NCBI GenBank assembly: GCA_003695915.1
Contig: RFGF01000017.1
Coordinates: forward strand, 1-64,000
Source: Nitrospirota bacterium
GTDB lineage: Bacteria; Nitrospirota; Nitrospiria; Nitrospirales; UBA8639
Direction of reading: 5' to 3'
DNA length: 64,000 bases
Part shown: positions 8,042 through 16,742 of the stretch, piece after piece
How the letters are laid out: each line of letters begins with the position of its first letter
Position numbering within the stretch: position 1 is the first letter of the stretch
The notes under the pieces: generated by a model
Seen by the model: the letters and a program-made list of their open reading frames with translations, nothing else
Database searches by the model: none
What the model was told of the DNA's origin: nothing
Translations under genes and position numbers: made by a program

Positions 8042-8298
8042 TTAAAACCCCACCGGTACCGCACCGAATCCGCTGAGCCGGAGCCATCCACTGATGATCG
8101 TCAGCCCTGCGACCACGATGAGCGTTATACCGTCAGCCCAACGCAACGAGGAACACCGATAGAACGTTCGGGGGGTCCCAGGCCCAAACCCCTTCGATTC
8201 CAGCGCCATGGCCAGGAGCATCGTTTGGCGCAACACATGACCAATAACGGGACCACTAGCGGTAGATCGCGGCGACTGCGCTCTGGCACGGAAACGAA
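8042..8298 (-). pseudogene. decayed C-terminal fragment of a second EcfT/CbiQ gene
   Basis: The minus strand encodes a C-terminal segment matching the intact EcfT at 9140-9928 from PLVGHVFRQ to the stop. About two thirds of 69 residues are identical, including the coupling motif ALESKGFGPGTPRT and the final GFGAV. Upstream of about 8260 the DNA similarity continues but in a shifted frame, and the remainder of the gene is gone. It lies just downstream of the VapBC pair, so the toxin-antitoxin genes are bracketed by an intact EcfT and a broken copy of its 3' end. Confidence 0.75.
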
Positions 8299-8344
8299 GA
8301 AAATCCTTATCGCTCGTCGCTCCAGCGGCAGGCCTCACCCTTTT

Positions 8345-8743
8345 TTAGACCAAGAGCTCGAATTCCTCGGCTTTCCCTGCCTGCTTGTCAAAGGTGACCG
8401 TTCGCCTACAGCCCAAATCGCGATTCACACGAGCCAAAAAATAATCCGCAAAATCGGCAGAGCCATTGCGATACATACGAAGCGAGATCCACGCTGCAGA
8501 CAAATCCTCGACCCAGAATTGGCTGGTCATGAACACTTTTTCTAGAACATCAGCAACTCGCGGCCTCGGATAACGATAAGCGCTCTCGAGCACCCACACC
8601 AACTCACAAAGGACAATGAGATTGATCACCCCTGGCGAGGCCTGCGTACATGAGGAGAGGATGAATTGGGTAGCCTTCTTGGACTGTACCGGATGATCCT
8701 GAACGAGGTAACGAACGAGCACATTCGTATCGAGGCCGATCAC
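8345..8743 (-). CDS. vapC: PIN-domain toxin, VapC family
   Basis: A 132-residue PIN-domain ribonuclease, the usual VapC length. Acidic active-site residues are visible in GLDTNVLVRYLVQD, in CELVWVLES and in ADFADYFLARVN, with DKQAGK near the end. VapC toxins cleave specific RNAs, often tRNA or rRNA, and are held inactive by the co-encoded antitoxin. Its start overlaps the antitoxin stop by 4 bases (ATGA), giving coupled translation. The cell target is not predictable from sequence. Confidence 0.9.
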   Translation of the reverse strand: MIGLDTNVLVRYLVQDHPVQSKKATQFILSSCTQASPGVINLIVLCELVWVLESAYRYPRPRVADVLEKVFMTSQFWVEDLSAAWISLRMYRNGSADFADYFLARVNRDLGCRRTVTFDKQAGKAEEFELLV

Positions 8744-8979
8744 AAACGGGCTCCCCGTTTTCGAATCACCTTCTTCATCTTTTCGATCGTGACAGGCTTC
8801 TTGGGCGGCGGCAGGATACCTTTCAACGCTCGGACATCGAGAGCCGCTGGAACCAGGACAACACGTCCATTCTCTTCCAAAATGAACTCCATCCGATCTC
8901 CTGGCCGAAGATGCAGATAATCTCGAACGGCCTTGGGGATGGTGGTCTGTCCCTTCTTTGTCAGTGTGGCTGTGGGCAT
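8740..8979 (-). CDS. vapB: AbrB/MazE-type antitoxin of the VapC pair
   Basis: A 79-residue SpoVT/AbrB-fold DNA-binding protein. The swapped-hairpin signature is TLTKKGQTTIPKAVRDYL followed by LRPGDRMEFI. The C-terminal tail, rich in Pro and Lys, is the likely toxin-binding region. ATG 8979 is preferred over an upstream in-frame start at 9030 because the AbrB motif begins right after it and AAGGAG lies just ahead. Antitoxins of this type normally repress their own operon together with the toxin. Confidence 0.88.
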   Translation of the reverse strand: MPTATLTKKGQTTIPKAVRDYLHLRPGDRMEFILEENGRVVLVPAALDVRALKGILPPPKKPVTIEKMKKVIRKRGARL

Positions 8980-9139
8980 AGGTACAATCTCCTTACGATC
9001 AATATTATTCCTTACATTATGGCAATGCACAAGTCAATTCGGGCATGCATCCGGCATCGATACATGTGGAGTCGAACGAAACGATTGTTTCAATGCACAC
9101 CGGTGCAACCGAACAGTGGAATTGGCAGAAACCGCGCAC

Positions 9140-9928
9140 TCAAAACCCCACTTGCACGGCGCCGAAGCCGTGGAGTCGCAGCCACACGCTCACCCCAGTC
9201 AACATGCCTAAGCCAACGAGTACGACGCCGTCTTGCCATCCGAACGACGCGGACCGATACACTGTGCGGGGGGTCCCAGGCCCAAACCCCTTCGATTCCA
9301 GCGCCGTGGCCAGGAGCAGCGTTTGGCGGAACACATGCCCGACCAACGGGACGACCAAGGGCGGATAGCGACGGAGGCGGTCCAGCACGGAGCCCGAAGA
9401 GAGGTCCAACCCGCGCGAACGCTGGGCTTGCACGATCGTGCTGCCAGCGCCCAGCAGCGTCGGCACCCACCGAAAGGCGAGCGAAAACGCAAACCCCATG
9501 GAGGCTGGAATACCCAAACGCTGAAGACCGACAGCGAACGCCTCGACCGTCGTGGTCGATAGCAGCCACAATCCGCTGATGACCATGAGGTTCAGGCGCA
9601 GGCCCATTCCAACGCCGAACAGGAGCCCCTCGCGTGTGACGTGCAGCGGACCTAGCATCCACATCGTCGTCGATCCCGTGACGAAAAACGGCCACAAGGC
9701 GGAACTATAGAGAAACAACAGGACCAGCAGCACCCAAAGTTTTCGGACATTGGGCAGCGCTCTTGCTGTATGCATACCGAGCAGCACTGCTCCCAGAATG
9801 ACGAGCAGATAGGCCGGATCGGAAAATACGAGCGCCAGGACGAAGAGCATCGACGTGACCACGATCTTGGTCCGCGCATCCAGCCGATGGACCCACGTGT
9901 CGTAATCGAGGTGAAGAGAAAAGCTCAT
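9140..9928 (-). CDS. ecfT: ECF transporter transmembrane T component
   Basis: A 262-residue EcfT/CbiQ-family membrane protein that couples the ATPases to the substrate-binding S component. There are several membrane helices in the N-terminal two thirds (for example VVTSMLFVLALVFSD and WVLLVLLFLYSSALWPFF). The two cytoplasmic coupling helices end in AQRSRGLD and ALESKGFG, the family's xRG-type motifs. It follows the fused S-A-A gene by 55 bases on the same strand, completing the importer. The substrate is not determined. A decayed copy of its 3' end lies at 8042-8298. Confidence 0.88.
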   Translation of the reverse strand: MSFSLHLDYDTWVHRLDARTKIVVTSMLFVLALVFSDPAYLLVILGAVLLGMHTARALPNVRKLWVLLVLLFLYSSALWPFFVTGSTTMWMLGPLHVTREGLLFGVGMGLRLNLMVISGLWLLSTTTVEAFAVGLQRLGIPASMGFAFSLAFRWVPTLLGAGSTIVQAQRSRGLDLSSGSVLDRLRRYPPLVVPLVGHVFRQTLLLATALESKGFGPGTPRTVYRSASFGWQDGVVLVGLGMLTGVSVWLRLHGFGAVQVGF

Positions 9929-9983
9929 GACTGCATTCTCGTCAGTTCTTCATCGAGCAAAGATCCAACAAGCTCGCCAAGGA

Positions 9984-12458
9984 CTATCGCGATCGCCTTT
10001 TCAGGGCGGCCCGCACTTCCTCTTCTGTGAGCAACGTGAGCCCCCACCGCTGGCTGAATCGCACCGGTGCCGGGATCTCGAGCGAGGCCCGATTCAGCAC
10101 TTCGGGCTGGGCAAATATGGCCCGTGTCGGGCCATCGGCCAGGATGTGTCCGTCGTGCATAATCAGGCATCGCGTCGCATACCGTGTCACGAGCCGCATG
10201 GCGTGGGTGATCATGATGATCGTATGCCCTTGTCGGTGCAACCGGTGCATCATCGCCATCATGCGCTGCGTTTCTTCCGCATCCAGGCCCGTCGTCGGTT
10301 CATCGACGATCAGGATGCGGGGCTTGGCGGCCAACACCGAGGCGACGGCCACACGCTGTCGTTCTCCCTTGGTCAACGAAAACGGATCGAGGGTACGGCT
10401 GGCTTTGGGATCGAGCCCGACCGCCTGCAACGCTTCGCGAACGCGGTGCTCGGTTTCGGCTGATCCGAGTCCGAGATTCGTGGCGCCGAATGCGACTTCC
10501 TCCCAGACCGTCTCCGCGAAGATCTGATGATCGGGATTTTGGAAGACATAGCCGATTCGGGAGGCCAGCTCCGACAATGTGGCCGTGCGTGTTTCCACCC
10601 CTTCGACCACCACCCGTCCTCGCGTGGGTCGATGCAGCCCGTTCATGAGTTTGGCGAGCGTGCTTTTGCCCGAGCCGTTCTGTCCGAGCAACGCGATGAA
10701 TTCGCCCTCTGGAATCGCCAGCGAGAGGTCTTGGATCACCGGGGGTCCCTGCTCATACGCGAAGGAAACGGATTCGAACTGCAGAATCGGCGTAGCCTCG
10801 CGCAGGCCGGAATAGGATTCAGGTGACGGCGTAGAGCGGGCCTGATCCGACATCGTCTCGGCATCGGGGGGCTCCAAGACCAGATCATAGGCCTCCGCCA
10901 GTTCCCAAGCCTCTTCCACCGTGATCGGAAGCTCGGGCACATCCACATCGCGAAAGCATTCCGTGATGGAAAGCGGATGCAGCCCCAAGCGTTCGACCAG
11001 CGCCGGTCGGCGAAACAAGACCGACGGCGACCCATCCCATCGGACTTCGCCATCCTGCAAGACGCACACGCGGTCCATGTGAAGAATCTCCTCGGACTCG
11101 TGCTCGGCGATCAGCATCGTCACCCCGTCTTTTTTGAGGTCCGCCAAGACTGTCGAAAACTGACGCCGCGTGACGGGATCCAAATCGGTCATGGGTTGAT
11201 CGAGCACGAGAAGGGCCGGCTTCCGCACCAGCAGCGAGGCGAGTACCAGTCGTTGCCGCTGCCCGCCGGACAGCGATTGCGGGTCTCGACGTGCAAAGGC
11301 CGTGAGTCCCACGAGATCCAGCGCCTCACGGATACGGTGCTGCACGTCCTCGAGCGGCAACGGCGGGCGAGCATGCTCCAAGGTATGCAGCAATTCCATT
11401 TCGACATTGGTGGAGACGAGTTGCGTATCGAAATCCTGAAACATAAGCCCGACGATGTCGGCATTCATCGAGACCGGATGTTCGTGAATCGCCACGTTTC
11501 CGACACGAACGCGTCCGGACATCGTCCCTGGAACGAATTGAGGGATCAGGCCGTTCAACGTCAAGCACAACGTCGATTTGCCCGATCCGGCCCGTCCCAT
11601 CACGACGACGTGCTCACCCCGGGCAAGCGTCAACGACACCTGATGCAGGGCGGCTGTCCGAGCACCGCGATAGGAAAAGGTCACACGATCCACCACGACC
11701 ATAGGATGGGTTCGGTCGGAACGCTCGAAAGCCGGATGTTCGCAGTCGGATGGCGGAGAACCCGGCACGATCGCCGTCATGGCCGCTTCCGGATCCACCC
11801 GGCAAGACACGCCTTCCGACCTGCCGATTGTCGTAGCCGTCTCCCGAAGGTCCGCGTATCGCAAGCCCCATCGTTCGACACGCGGATACAGGAATCGCAA
11901 CAGCGGAGGGCCCAGAAGCAGCCCCATCACCATATTGTTGAAAAAAATGGCCGGCGCCAAAATCGTCATCGGGAGCAGGCCCAGCAGTTCGACGCCCCAG
12001 GCAATCGTGCCCGCACAAAGGGCTGATGCCGCGAGACACACGATGGCGTATTCCACTCCCTCGCGCCAGGAACGCAGCCGAGGCGGCTGCCCGGCTGAAA
12101 GCGGTCCCATGTTGCCCCACAACAGATGGGGCACATAGCCCAAGAGCACATTACCCACAAATCCGAAGGCGCTCGCCGGCCCCAGGGTTCCGAAGCAATC
12201 CCCGATGATGTTCCCGATTCCGGCACCCCACGCCGCTGCCGGTCCGAACAACAGGGACGCGACGACTGGAATCGCGTTCGCAGGACGCAATTCGGCAAAA
12301 CCGGGGATGAGCGGAATCCCGACTTTGAACGGAATCAAAATCGCCGCATAAATCGCCGCAATTTGTGCCGTGAGCACGATCAGACGCGTATCGCGCCAGA
12401 CGTGCGCCAGGTCTTCGATCCAGCGAAAGGGATTGAGGGGAGATTCGGAGAGAGTCAT
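9984..12458 (-). CDS. fused ECF transporter: S component plus two ATPase domains
   Basis: An 824-residue fusion. Residues 1-205 form a membrane S component (IPFKVGIPLIPG, LRPANAIPVVASLLFGPAAA, GNIIGDCFGTLG). Residues 235-480 form ATPase 1, with Walker A GRAGSGKST, signature LSGGQRQR and Walker B LLVLDQPMTD. Residues 550-790 form ATPase 2, with GQNGSGKST, LTKGERQR and ILIVDEPTTG. ATPase 1 lacks the catalytic Glu (Gln instead) but has a good signature; ATPase 2 is the reverse. The composite dimer would therefore have one consensus and one degenerate site. Most ECF importers encode these parts separately. The start overlaps the nucleotidase stop by 4 bases. The vitamin or other substrate is unknown. 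Confidence 0.88.
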   Translation of the reverse strand: MTLSESPLNPFRWIEDLAHVWRDTRLIVLTAQIAAIYAAILIPFKVGIPLIPGFAELRPANAIPVVASLLFGPAAAWGAGIGNIIGDCFGTLGPASAFGFVGNVLLGYVPHLLWGNMGPLSAGQPPRLRSWREGVEYAIVCLAASALCAGTIAWGVELLGLLPMTILAPAIFFNNMVMGLLLGPPLLRFLYPRVERWGLRYADLRETATTIGRSEGVSCRVDPEAAMTAIVPGSPPSDCEHPAFERSDRTHPMVVVDRVTFSYRGARTAALHQVSLTLARGEHVVVMGRAGSGKSTLCLTLNGLIPQFVPGTMSGRVRVGNVAIHEHPVSMNADIVGLMFQDFDTQLVSTNVEMELLHTLEHARPPLPLEDVQHRIREALDLVGLTAFARRDPQSLSGGQRQRLVLASLLVRKPALLVLDQPMTDLDPVTRRQFSTVLADLKKDGVTMLIAEHESEEILHMDRVCVLQDGEVRWDGSPSVLFRRPALVERLGLHPLSITECFRDVDVPELPITVEEAWELAEAYDLVLEPPDAETMSDQARSTPSPESYSGLREATPILQFESVSFAYEQGPPVIQDLSLAIPEGEFIALLGQNGSGKSTLAKLMNGLHRPTRGRVVVEGVETRTATLSELASRIGYVFQNPDHQIFAETVWEEVAFGATNLGLGSAETEHRVREALQAVGLDPKASRTLDPFSLTKGERQRVAVASVLAAKPRILIVDEPTTGLDAEETQRMMAMMHRLHRQGHTIIMITHAMRLVTRYATRCLIMHDGHILADGPTRAIFAQPEVLNRASLEIPAPVRFSQRWGLTLLTEEEVRAALKRRSR

Positions 12459-14101
12459 CTAAAAGGAAGAGCAGGGGTCCATGCGGCTGGCCCGTGTGCA
12501 AAGCGAATGCGGCCCTCGACGCGTCCGCTGAGAGGCCCGTTGGCCAGCGCCCGCAGCAACACGTCGCGCATCGGTGTCTGATGATCCAGGCGCTTTGCAG
12601 CCTGTGCGAACATCGCATACCCATCGCCGCCTTCAGCCAGAAACGCATCCGTCACGACGGTATACACTGCGTCATCATTCAACGGTCGGCCCTGAACCGT
12701 CACGTCCCGCACGCGGTGGCCGTGTGGAGCATGGAGATCATAGACGACCGTGAGTCCGGACACCTGGAGAAACCGACCGGAGGCCCGGGGAAGCTGGCTC
12801 ACGCTGTTTTCCAGCGCCGCCCGCAACTGGCGCCCGGTCACATGTAGCGTGACCAATGGCGAATCGAAGGGCAGGACAGCTAACACATCGCCCAAGGTAA
12901 TATCACCCGCAGGAAAACTTCCGCGGATTTGACCGCCGTTGATCAATGCGACATCCGTCCCGAATTCCGTCCGAATGAGATCGGCCAACACGTTACCGAG
13001 ATTGGTTTCTCGGGTCCGAACTAACAATCGATCGCCATGAAGGTCCTCTTGCACCCGCCCCACCACACGGCTCGCCTCCGCAGCAAAGACTCGGACGTAG
13101 TCATCGACCAGGCTGTTGACGGCGAGGTCCTCGGGCACCGCTGCAGAAACCGGAATATTTTTCGCGCGAGCCCGCGCGATCCGGCCGTGGCGAATCAGCA
13201 GATCGAGCCGTCCCACCGTTTGCCCTTGGCGGTGCGTCTTGACATACACACGGACCGGATTCTTCGCTTCTTCTCGCGGAACTGCAGCACCCGGCACATA
13301 GAGGCCATCGAATCCTTCGGTGTGCCCGCCGACGATGACGTCCACGCCTGTGTCCTGAGCCAGCAGAGCCAAATCTTCCTCGGTATCTTGGTGCGTGATC
13401 GCCACAACGAGATCGACATGCTGGCCCGCTTTCAGCCGTTGTGCATATCGCCGCGCCGTTGCGACAGGATCCTCGAGCGTCAGGGTCTTGACGACCTCGC
13501 GGTTGAAGGTATCGGGGAAATTGCTGCGCCCCACCAGGCCGATCAGACCGATTGCGACGCCGTCGAGACGAACGACGGCCATGCGTTCGCAGGGCAGGCT
13601 GTCCATCGTCACACGCAAGCGCAGGTTAGAACACAAGATGGGAAAGGCAGCGAGCTGTTGCAGTTTCCGCAGATGCGTCAAGCCGTAGTCGAAATCATGA
13701 TTGCCGGCAGCCATGGCATGATAGCCCATCACGTTCATCGCCTCGATGTCCGGTTTTCCGCGGAACCACGAGGACAGCGCCGTGCCGATAAGGATATCGC
13801 CCGAATCGACGAGGAGGACCGGACGCCCCTCGCGTCTGATGTCCGCAACGATCGTGGCTCGACGCGCCATGCCACCGGCCTCTTTTCCATCCCTCACCTG
13901 GGGAACCAGCGCCCCATGATGTTCGCTGCTATGCAGAATGGTCAGCTGGATGCTAGCCGGCTGCGATGCGTGAACGATCGCGCCGACGCATAGCCCGGAG
14001 AGAACGAGAATTCCCAGAGATCCGGCAATTCGCCGTAACGCCCCTCGCCCATGACGACCTGGGCTACGAAGTCCATTGGGAGTTCGAAGGGGGATCTTCA
14101 T
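12455..14101 (-). CDS. exported 5'-nucleotidase / cyclic phosphodiesterase, UshA family
   Basis: A 548-residue metallophosphoesterase with an N-terminal membrane or signal segment (AGSLGILVLSGLCVGAIVHA). Metal motifs are LHSSEHHG (UshA has Asp where this has Glu), LLVDSGDILIGT, AAGNHDFDYG, ITHQDT and GGHTEGF. The C-terminal nucleotide-binding domain shows LINGGQIRGSFP, GRFLQVSGL and AEGGDGYAMF. UshA-type enzymes strip phosphate from nucleotides or dinucleotide cofactors in the periplasm. Four-base overlaps with both the upstream TPR gene and the downstream ECF transporter gene suggest that the released product is what the transporter imports. Confidence 0.85.
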   Translation of the reverse strand: MKIPLRTPNGLRSPGRHGRGALRRIAGSLGILVLSGLCVGAIVHASQPASIQLTILHSSEHHGALVPQVRDGKEAGGMARRATIVADIRREGRPVLLVDSGDILIGTALSSWFRGKPDIEAMNVMGYHAMAAGNHDFDYGLTHLRKLQQLAAFPILCSNLRLRVTMDSLPCERMAVVRLDGVAIGLIGLVGRSNFPDTFNREVVKTLTLEDPVATARRYAQRLKAGQHVDLVVAITHQDTEEDLALLAQDTGVDVIVGGHTEGFDGLYVPGAAVPREEAKNPVRVYVKTHRQGQTVGRLDLLIRHGRIARARAKNIPVSAAVPEDLAVNSLVDDYVRVFAAEASRVVGRVQEDLHGDRLLVRTRETNLGNVLADLIRTEFGTDVALINGGQIRGSFPAGDITLGDVLAVLPFDSPLVTLHVTGRQLRAALENSVSQLPRASGRFLQVSGLTVVYDLHAPHGHRVRDVTVQGRPLNDDAVYTVVTDAFLAEGGDGYAMFAQAAKRLDHQTPMRDVLLRALANGPLSGRVEGRIRFAHGPAAWTPALPFR

Positions 14102-15963
14102 GGCACGGCAGGATTCACGAGATTCAGCGCTGCCTCCCGCCAGCGATGCAGCTCATGCTCATCCGCATGCTGTTCATCTTGCAAAACCTGCAGGCAGTCG
14201 TTGGTGATCTCTCGGCCTTTCTCCATGTTCCCGCATATCGTCAAGGCCTTTTGAAAATAGACGAACGCTTCGTCATGGCGTCCGTATCGAAGCAAACTGA
14301 CCGCCAAATCCCGATGCCCATTGATATAGTGAGCATCGAGGGCGATCGCCGTTTTTCCATGAAACCAGCACAAATCCAGGCAGGCGCTCGCTCGAAAGGC
14401 AGGCAAGGCATACAGCAAACAGAGATTGGCATGGGCTAGCTTGTTGCGAGGGTCCAGATCCACGGCCATTTTTAGACATCGTTCGGCCAGACGTTCCGGA
14501 TCGCCTTTCCACAACCGTGGTTCTTCGGCCGTGTCGAATGGACCGATATCGGTCAGACCCCAATCGGCCATTTTCAAGTAGACCCACCCCAGATTGTTGT
14601 AGAACATCGCGTTTTCGGGGTCCAGGCGGATCGCCGCCAGGTAATACCGGGCTGCCTCACTGAATCGCTGGCGCCGTTCGTCCAGCGCTCCGCTTTCATC
14701 GACATGGAGCACCAATGCCCGAGTGGCCAAAATCCACGGGTGATCGGAATCGGCTCTGCTTTGCTTCCAATGCGTGACCGCGTGAGCCATATGCTGTTGA
14801 GCTTGAGCCAGCACCTCGGGATCGCGTTCGGCCAAACGATGAATTCGTTGCGCCTCACAATTGGCCAAACCGGTATGCGCAAGGGCCAGAAGACAGGTAT
14901 CCTCTGCCTTTAAGACCCGGCGGAAGGCCATCGTCGCGAGCCGAATGGACTCCCGGGTTCGTTCGGCCAAACAGAGCGCCCCATAAAAATACCAAGCTTC
15001 CCAACACGTACTGTCGGTTTCAGCGGCCTTGCCGAAACAGATCCGAGCCCGTTGAAGCAACGGCGGATCGCCGCTTTGCCGAAACGCCTCCAACAGTTCA
15101 TAGCCTTCGGCAAGGCAGCGAATGCCTAACCACTTTTTCTGTTTGAAGATGGCTCCATGGCATTCGAGGATCATGAACGCCGCATCGCGCAAGACGACGG
15201 AAAAATCGTTCAACGAGCGGACATCGAGCCGATGACTCATGATTCCCGAACGTGGACTAGCCTCGTCTGCCATCGGGGACGCACCCGAGGGAGACATGTT
15301 CGAGAGATGGTGGCGTGGATCCGACAACTGCGGTCCCGGCGACCGTCGATAGACGAGAACCTGAACGTGATCGCCGACCGCCGTGATCGACAAATGAATG
15401 AGGTTGCTCAGATAGCGCCTGCGATACGGCATGGGAATCATCCGCACGATGCCTTGGATCAGATTCACCAAAAATCCCAGCGGAATATGCACCGTTCCCA
15501 GCTTGATGGTCAGATCCTCTTGGACCTCGAGCTCAGAGGGGAGCCCCACATCCACGGAACGCCCTCGCAGCGCCAGATCGATCGTACGGAAGTCGCCGAC
15601 AAATGGAAGCGTGTGTTCGCTGGGGATCGGGCTCAAGCCCGGCAGAGAGGACATGCTCGAAGAAGGCTGCGAAACTCTTCGTAGCAGATGCTGAACCCGC
15701 ACGAATTGATCCTGGAGCAGCAAACCGACCGTCCGCGCCCCAATGGTTGCACCGATGCCGCCTGTTATCTCGATCGGCGCCAAGTGAATGCGATGCTCGA
15801 TGTCGCGAAGTAATCGCTTATACTGAACGACGTGTCGTCCATAGAGCATGAAGGCAAGCAGCGTGCTGCCTCCGAGCACGATCCACTGTTCAGAAGATGA
15901 AAGCTCCGACCACCAGGACATCGATAGGTCCACTGGCTTTCTCGCGCGACCAAAGCGGATCAC
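14098..15963 (-). CDS. membrane-anchored TPR protein
   Basis: A 621-residue protein with one N-terminal membrane helix (QWIVLGGSTLLAFMLYG). An unrecognised region up to about residue 240 follows, and then helical repeats of TPR type. Repeat-like segments include ACWEAWYFYG-style pairs around residue 340 (CWEAWYFYGALCLAE), AMFYNNLGWVYLKMADW and NKLAHANLCLLYALP. TPRs mediate protein contacts, so it may organise the neighbouring envelope enzymes. It overlaps the 5'-nucleotidase start by 4 bases and begins 9 bases after the cyclotransferase-like gene, placing it in the same transcription unit. No enzymatic function is visible. Confidence 0.75.
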   Translation of the reverse strand: MIRFGRARKPVDLSMSWWSELSSSEQWIVLGGSTLLAFMLYGRHVVQYKRLLRDIEHRIHLAPIEITGGIGATIGARTVGLLLQDQFVRVQHLLRRVSQPSSSMSSLPGLSPIPSEHTLPFVGDFRTIDLALRGRSVDVGLPSELEVQEDLTIKLGTVHIPLGFLVNLIQGIVRMIPMPYRRRYLSNLIHLSITAVGDHVQVLVYRRSPGPQLSDPRHHLSNMSPSGASPMADEASPRSGIMSHRLDVRSLNDFSVVLRDAAFMILECHGAIFKQKKWLGIRCLAEGYELLEAFRQSGDPPLLQRARICFGKAAETDSTCWEAWYFYGALCLAERTRESIRLATMAFRRVLKAEDTCLLALAHTGLANCEAQRIHRLAERDPEVLAQAQQHMAHAVTHWKQSRADSDHPWILATRALVLHVDESGALDERRQRFSEAARYYLAAIRLDPENAMFYNNLGWVYLKMADWGLTDIGPFDTAEEPRLWKGDPERLAERCLKMAVDLDPRNKLAHANLCLLYALPAFRASACLDLCWFHGKTAIALDAHYINGHRDLAVSLLRYGRHDEAFVYFQKALTICGNMEKGREITNDCLQVLQDEQHADEHELHRWREAALNLVNPAVP

Positions 15964-15972
15964 ATGGCCGAG

Positions 15973-16665
15973 TCACACCTGTGCCGGGATTCCATCGGGA
16001 AACGCTTCCTGTTCCCAATCCGCCACAAGCGTTGTCCGGTCACCCAAATAGGTCGTCTGCAACCAAAACCGAAGAAACGCCTCCCCATATGCCGATGCTC
16101 CTCGACGGCAGACCAGGTAATAGGCCCGATGTGGAAGGAGCGTGCTGTCCGCACGCACCTCGCTCTGCAAGATATACGCTGGAAACGACTCTCGGGGATG
16201 CTCCCAGTCGACACAGGCAACCGGCACCAAATCGTAATCTTCTTCCCGATCTCGAAACGCCGCCAATGCCTCGCATGTCAGGCGAATGAGCAGTCCATTC
16301 ACTATACTCTTTGGATTCCCAACGACATGGACATTCAACGCTGCACTGGCCTTGGCATAAAGGGGCGCCCCGTAGACGCTCTTGGCCTCCGACATGCGAT
16401 AATCGAAGACCCGTTGAACGCCGGCCGCCACGACCGGCTTCGCCTCATCCAGTACAGACCTCGGTAACGTGCGCCGAGCCGAATGCCGATTGAGTAAACT
16501 GCCGTACGCCACAACAGGCACATCCGCCACGGTCCGTTCTGTCATGGCCCGTTCCAAATCATGCCAAGGGTAGCGGTAGACGGGAAGCGTGTGGACGTCG
16601 TCCATGACTCGCCCCCATCGTCGAGACAGATCGGACGTGACCGACCAAGGAAGGGCCTTCATCAT
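15973..16665 (-). CDS. gamma-glutamylcyclotransferase-like protein
   Basis: This 230-residue protein contains VVAYGSLLNRHSARRTL, the YGSL substrate-binding loop of gamma-glutamylcyclotransferases, which release gamma-glutamyl groups as 5-oxoproline. An acidic pair within DREEDYDLVPV lies where the catalytic Glu is expected. The C-terminal part (GEAFLRFWLQTTYLGD) is unassigned. Several Met codons (16665, 16605, 16548) are possible starts; the YGSL motif lies about 55 residues into the longest form. It is directly downstream of the EgtB-like gene, where a gamma-glutamyl-removing enzyme would make sense, but that is inference. Confidence 0.65.
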   Translation of the reverse strand: MMKALPWSVTSDLSRRWGRVMDDVHTLPVYRYPWHDLERAMTERTVADVPVVAYGSLLNRHSARRTLPRSVLDEAKPVVAAGVQRVFDYRMSEAKSVYGAPLYAKASAALNVHVVGNPKSIVNGLLIRLTCEALAAFRDREEDYDLVPVACVDWEHPRESFPAYILQSEVRADSTLLPHRAYYLVCRRGASAYGEAFLRFWLQTTYLGDRTTLVADWEQEAFPDGIPAQV

Positions 16666-16742
16666 CGGCCATCGCCAGGCGGGATTGTGCTCGGGAGAAT
16701 GCTCGCAGCTTGTGGGCCGCCTCGTTCCATTTGACTAGAGCC

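Noticed and set aside
10977-12026. Plus-strand open frame of 349 codons opposite the ECF fusion
   Set aside because: Opposite strand carries Walker A, signature and Walker B motifs in order; this frame shows none and is rich in Arg, His and Gln.
13037-13993. Plus-strand open frame of 318 codons opposite the 5'-nucleotidase
   Set aside because: No domain-like sequence, and the minus-strand gene is fully supported by metallophosphoesterase motifs.
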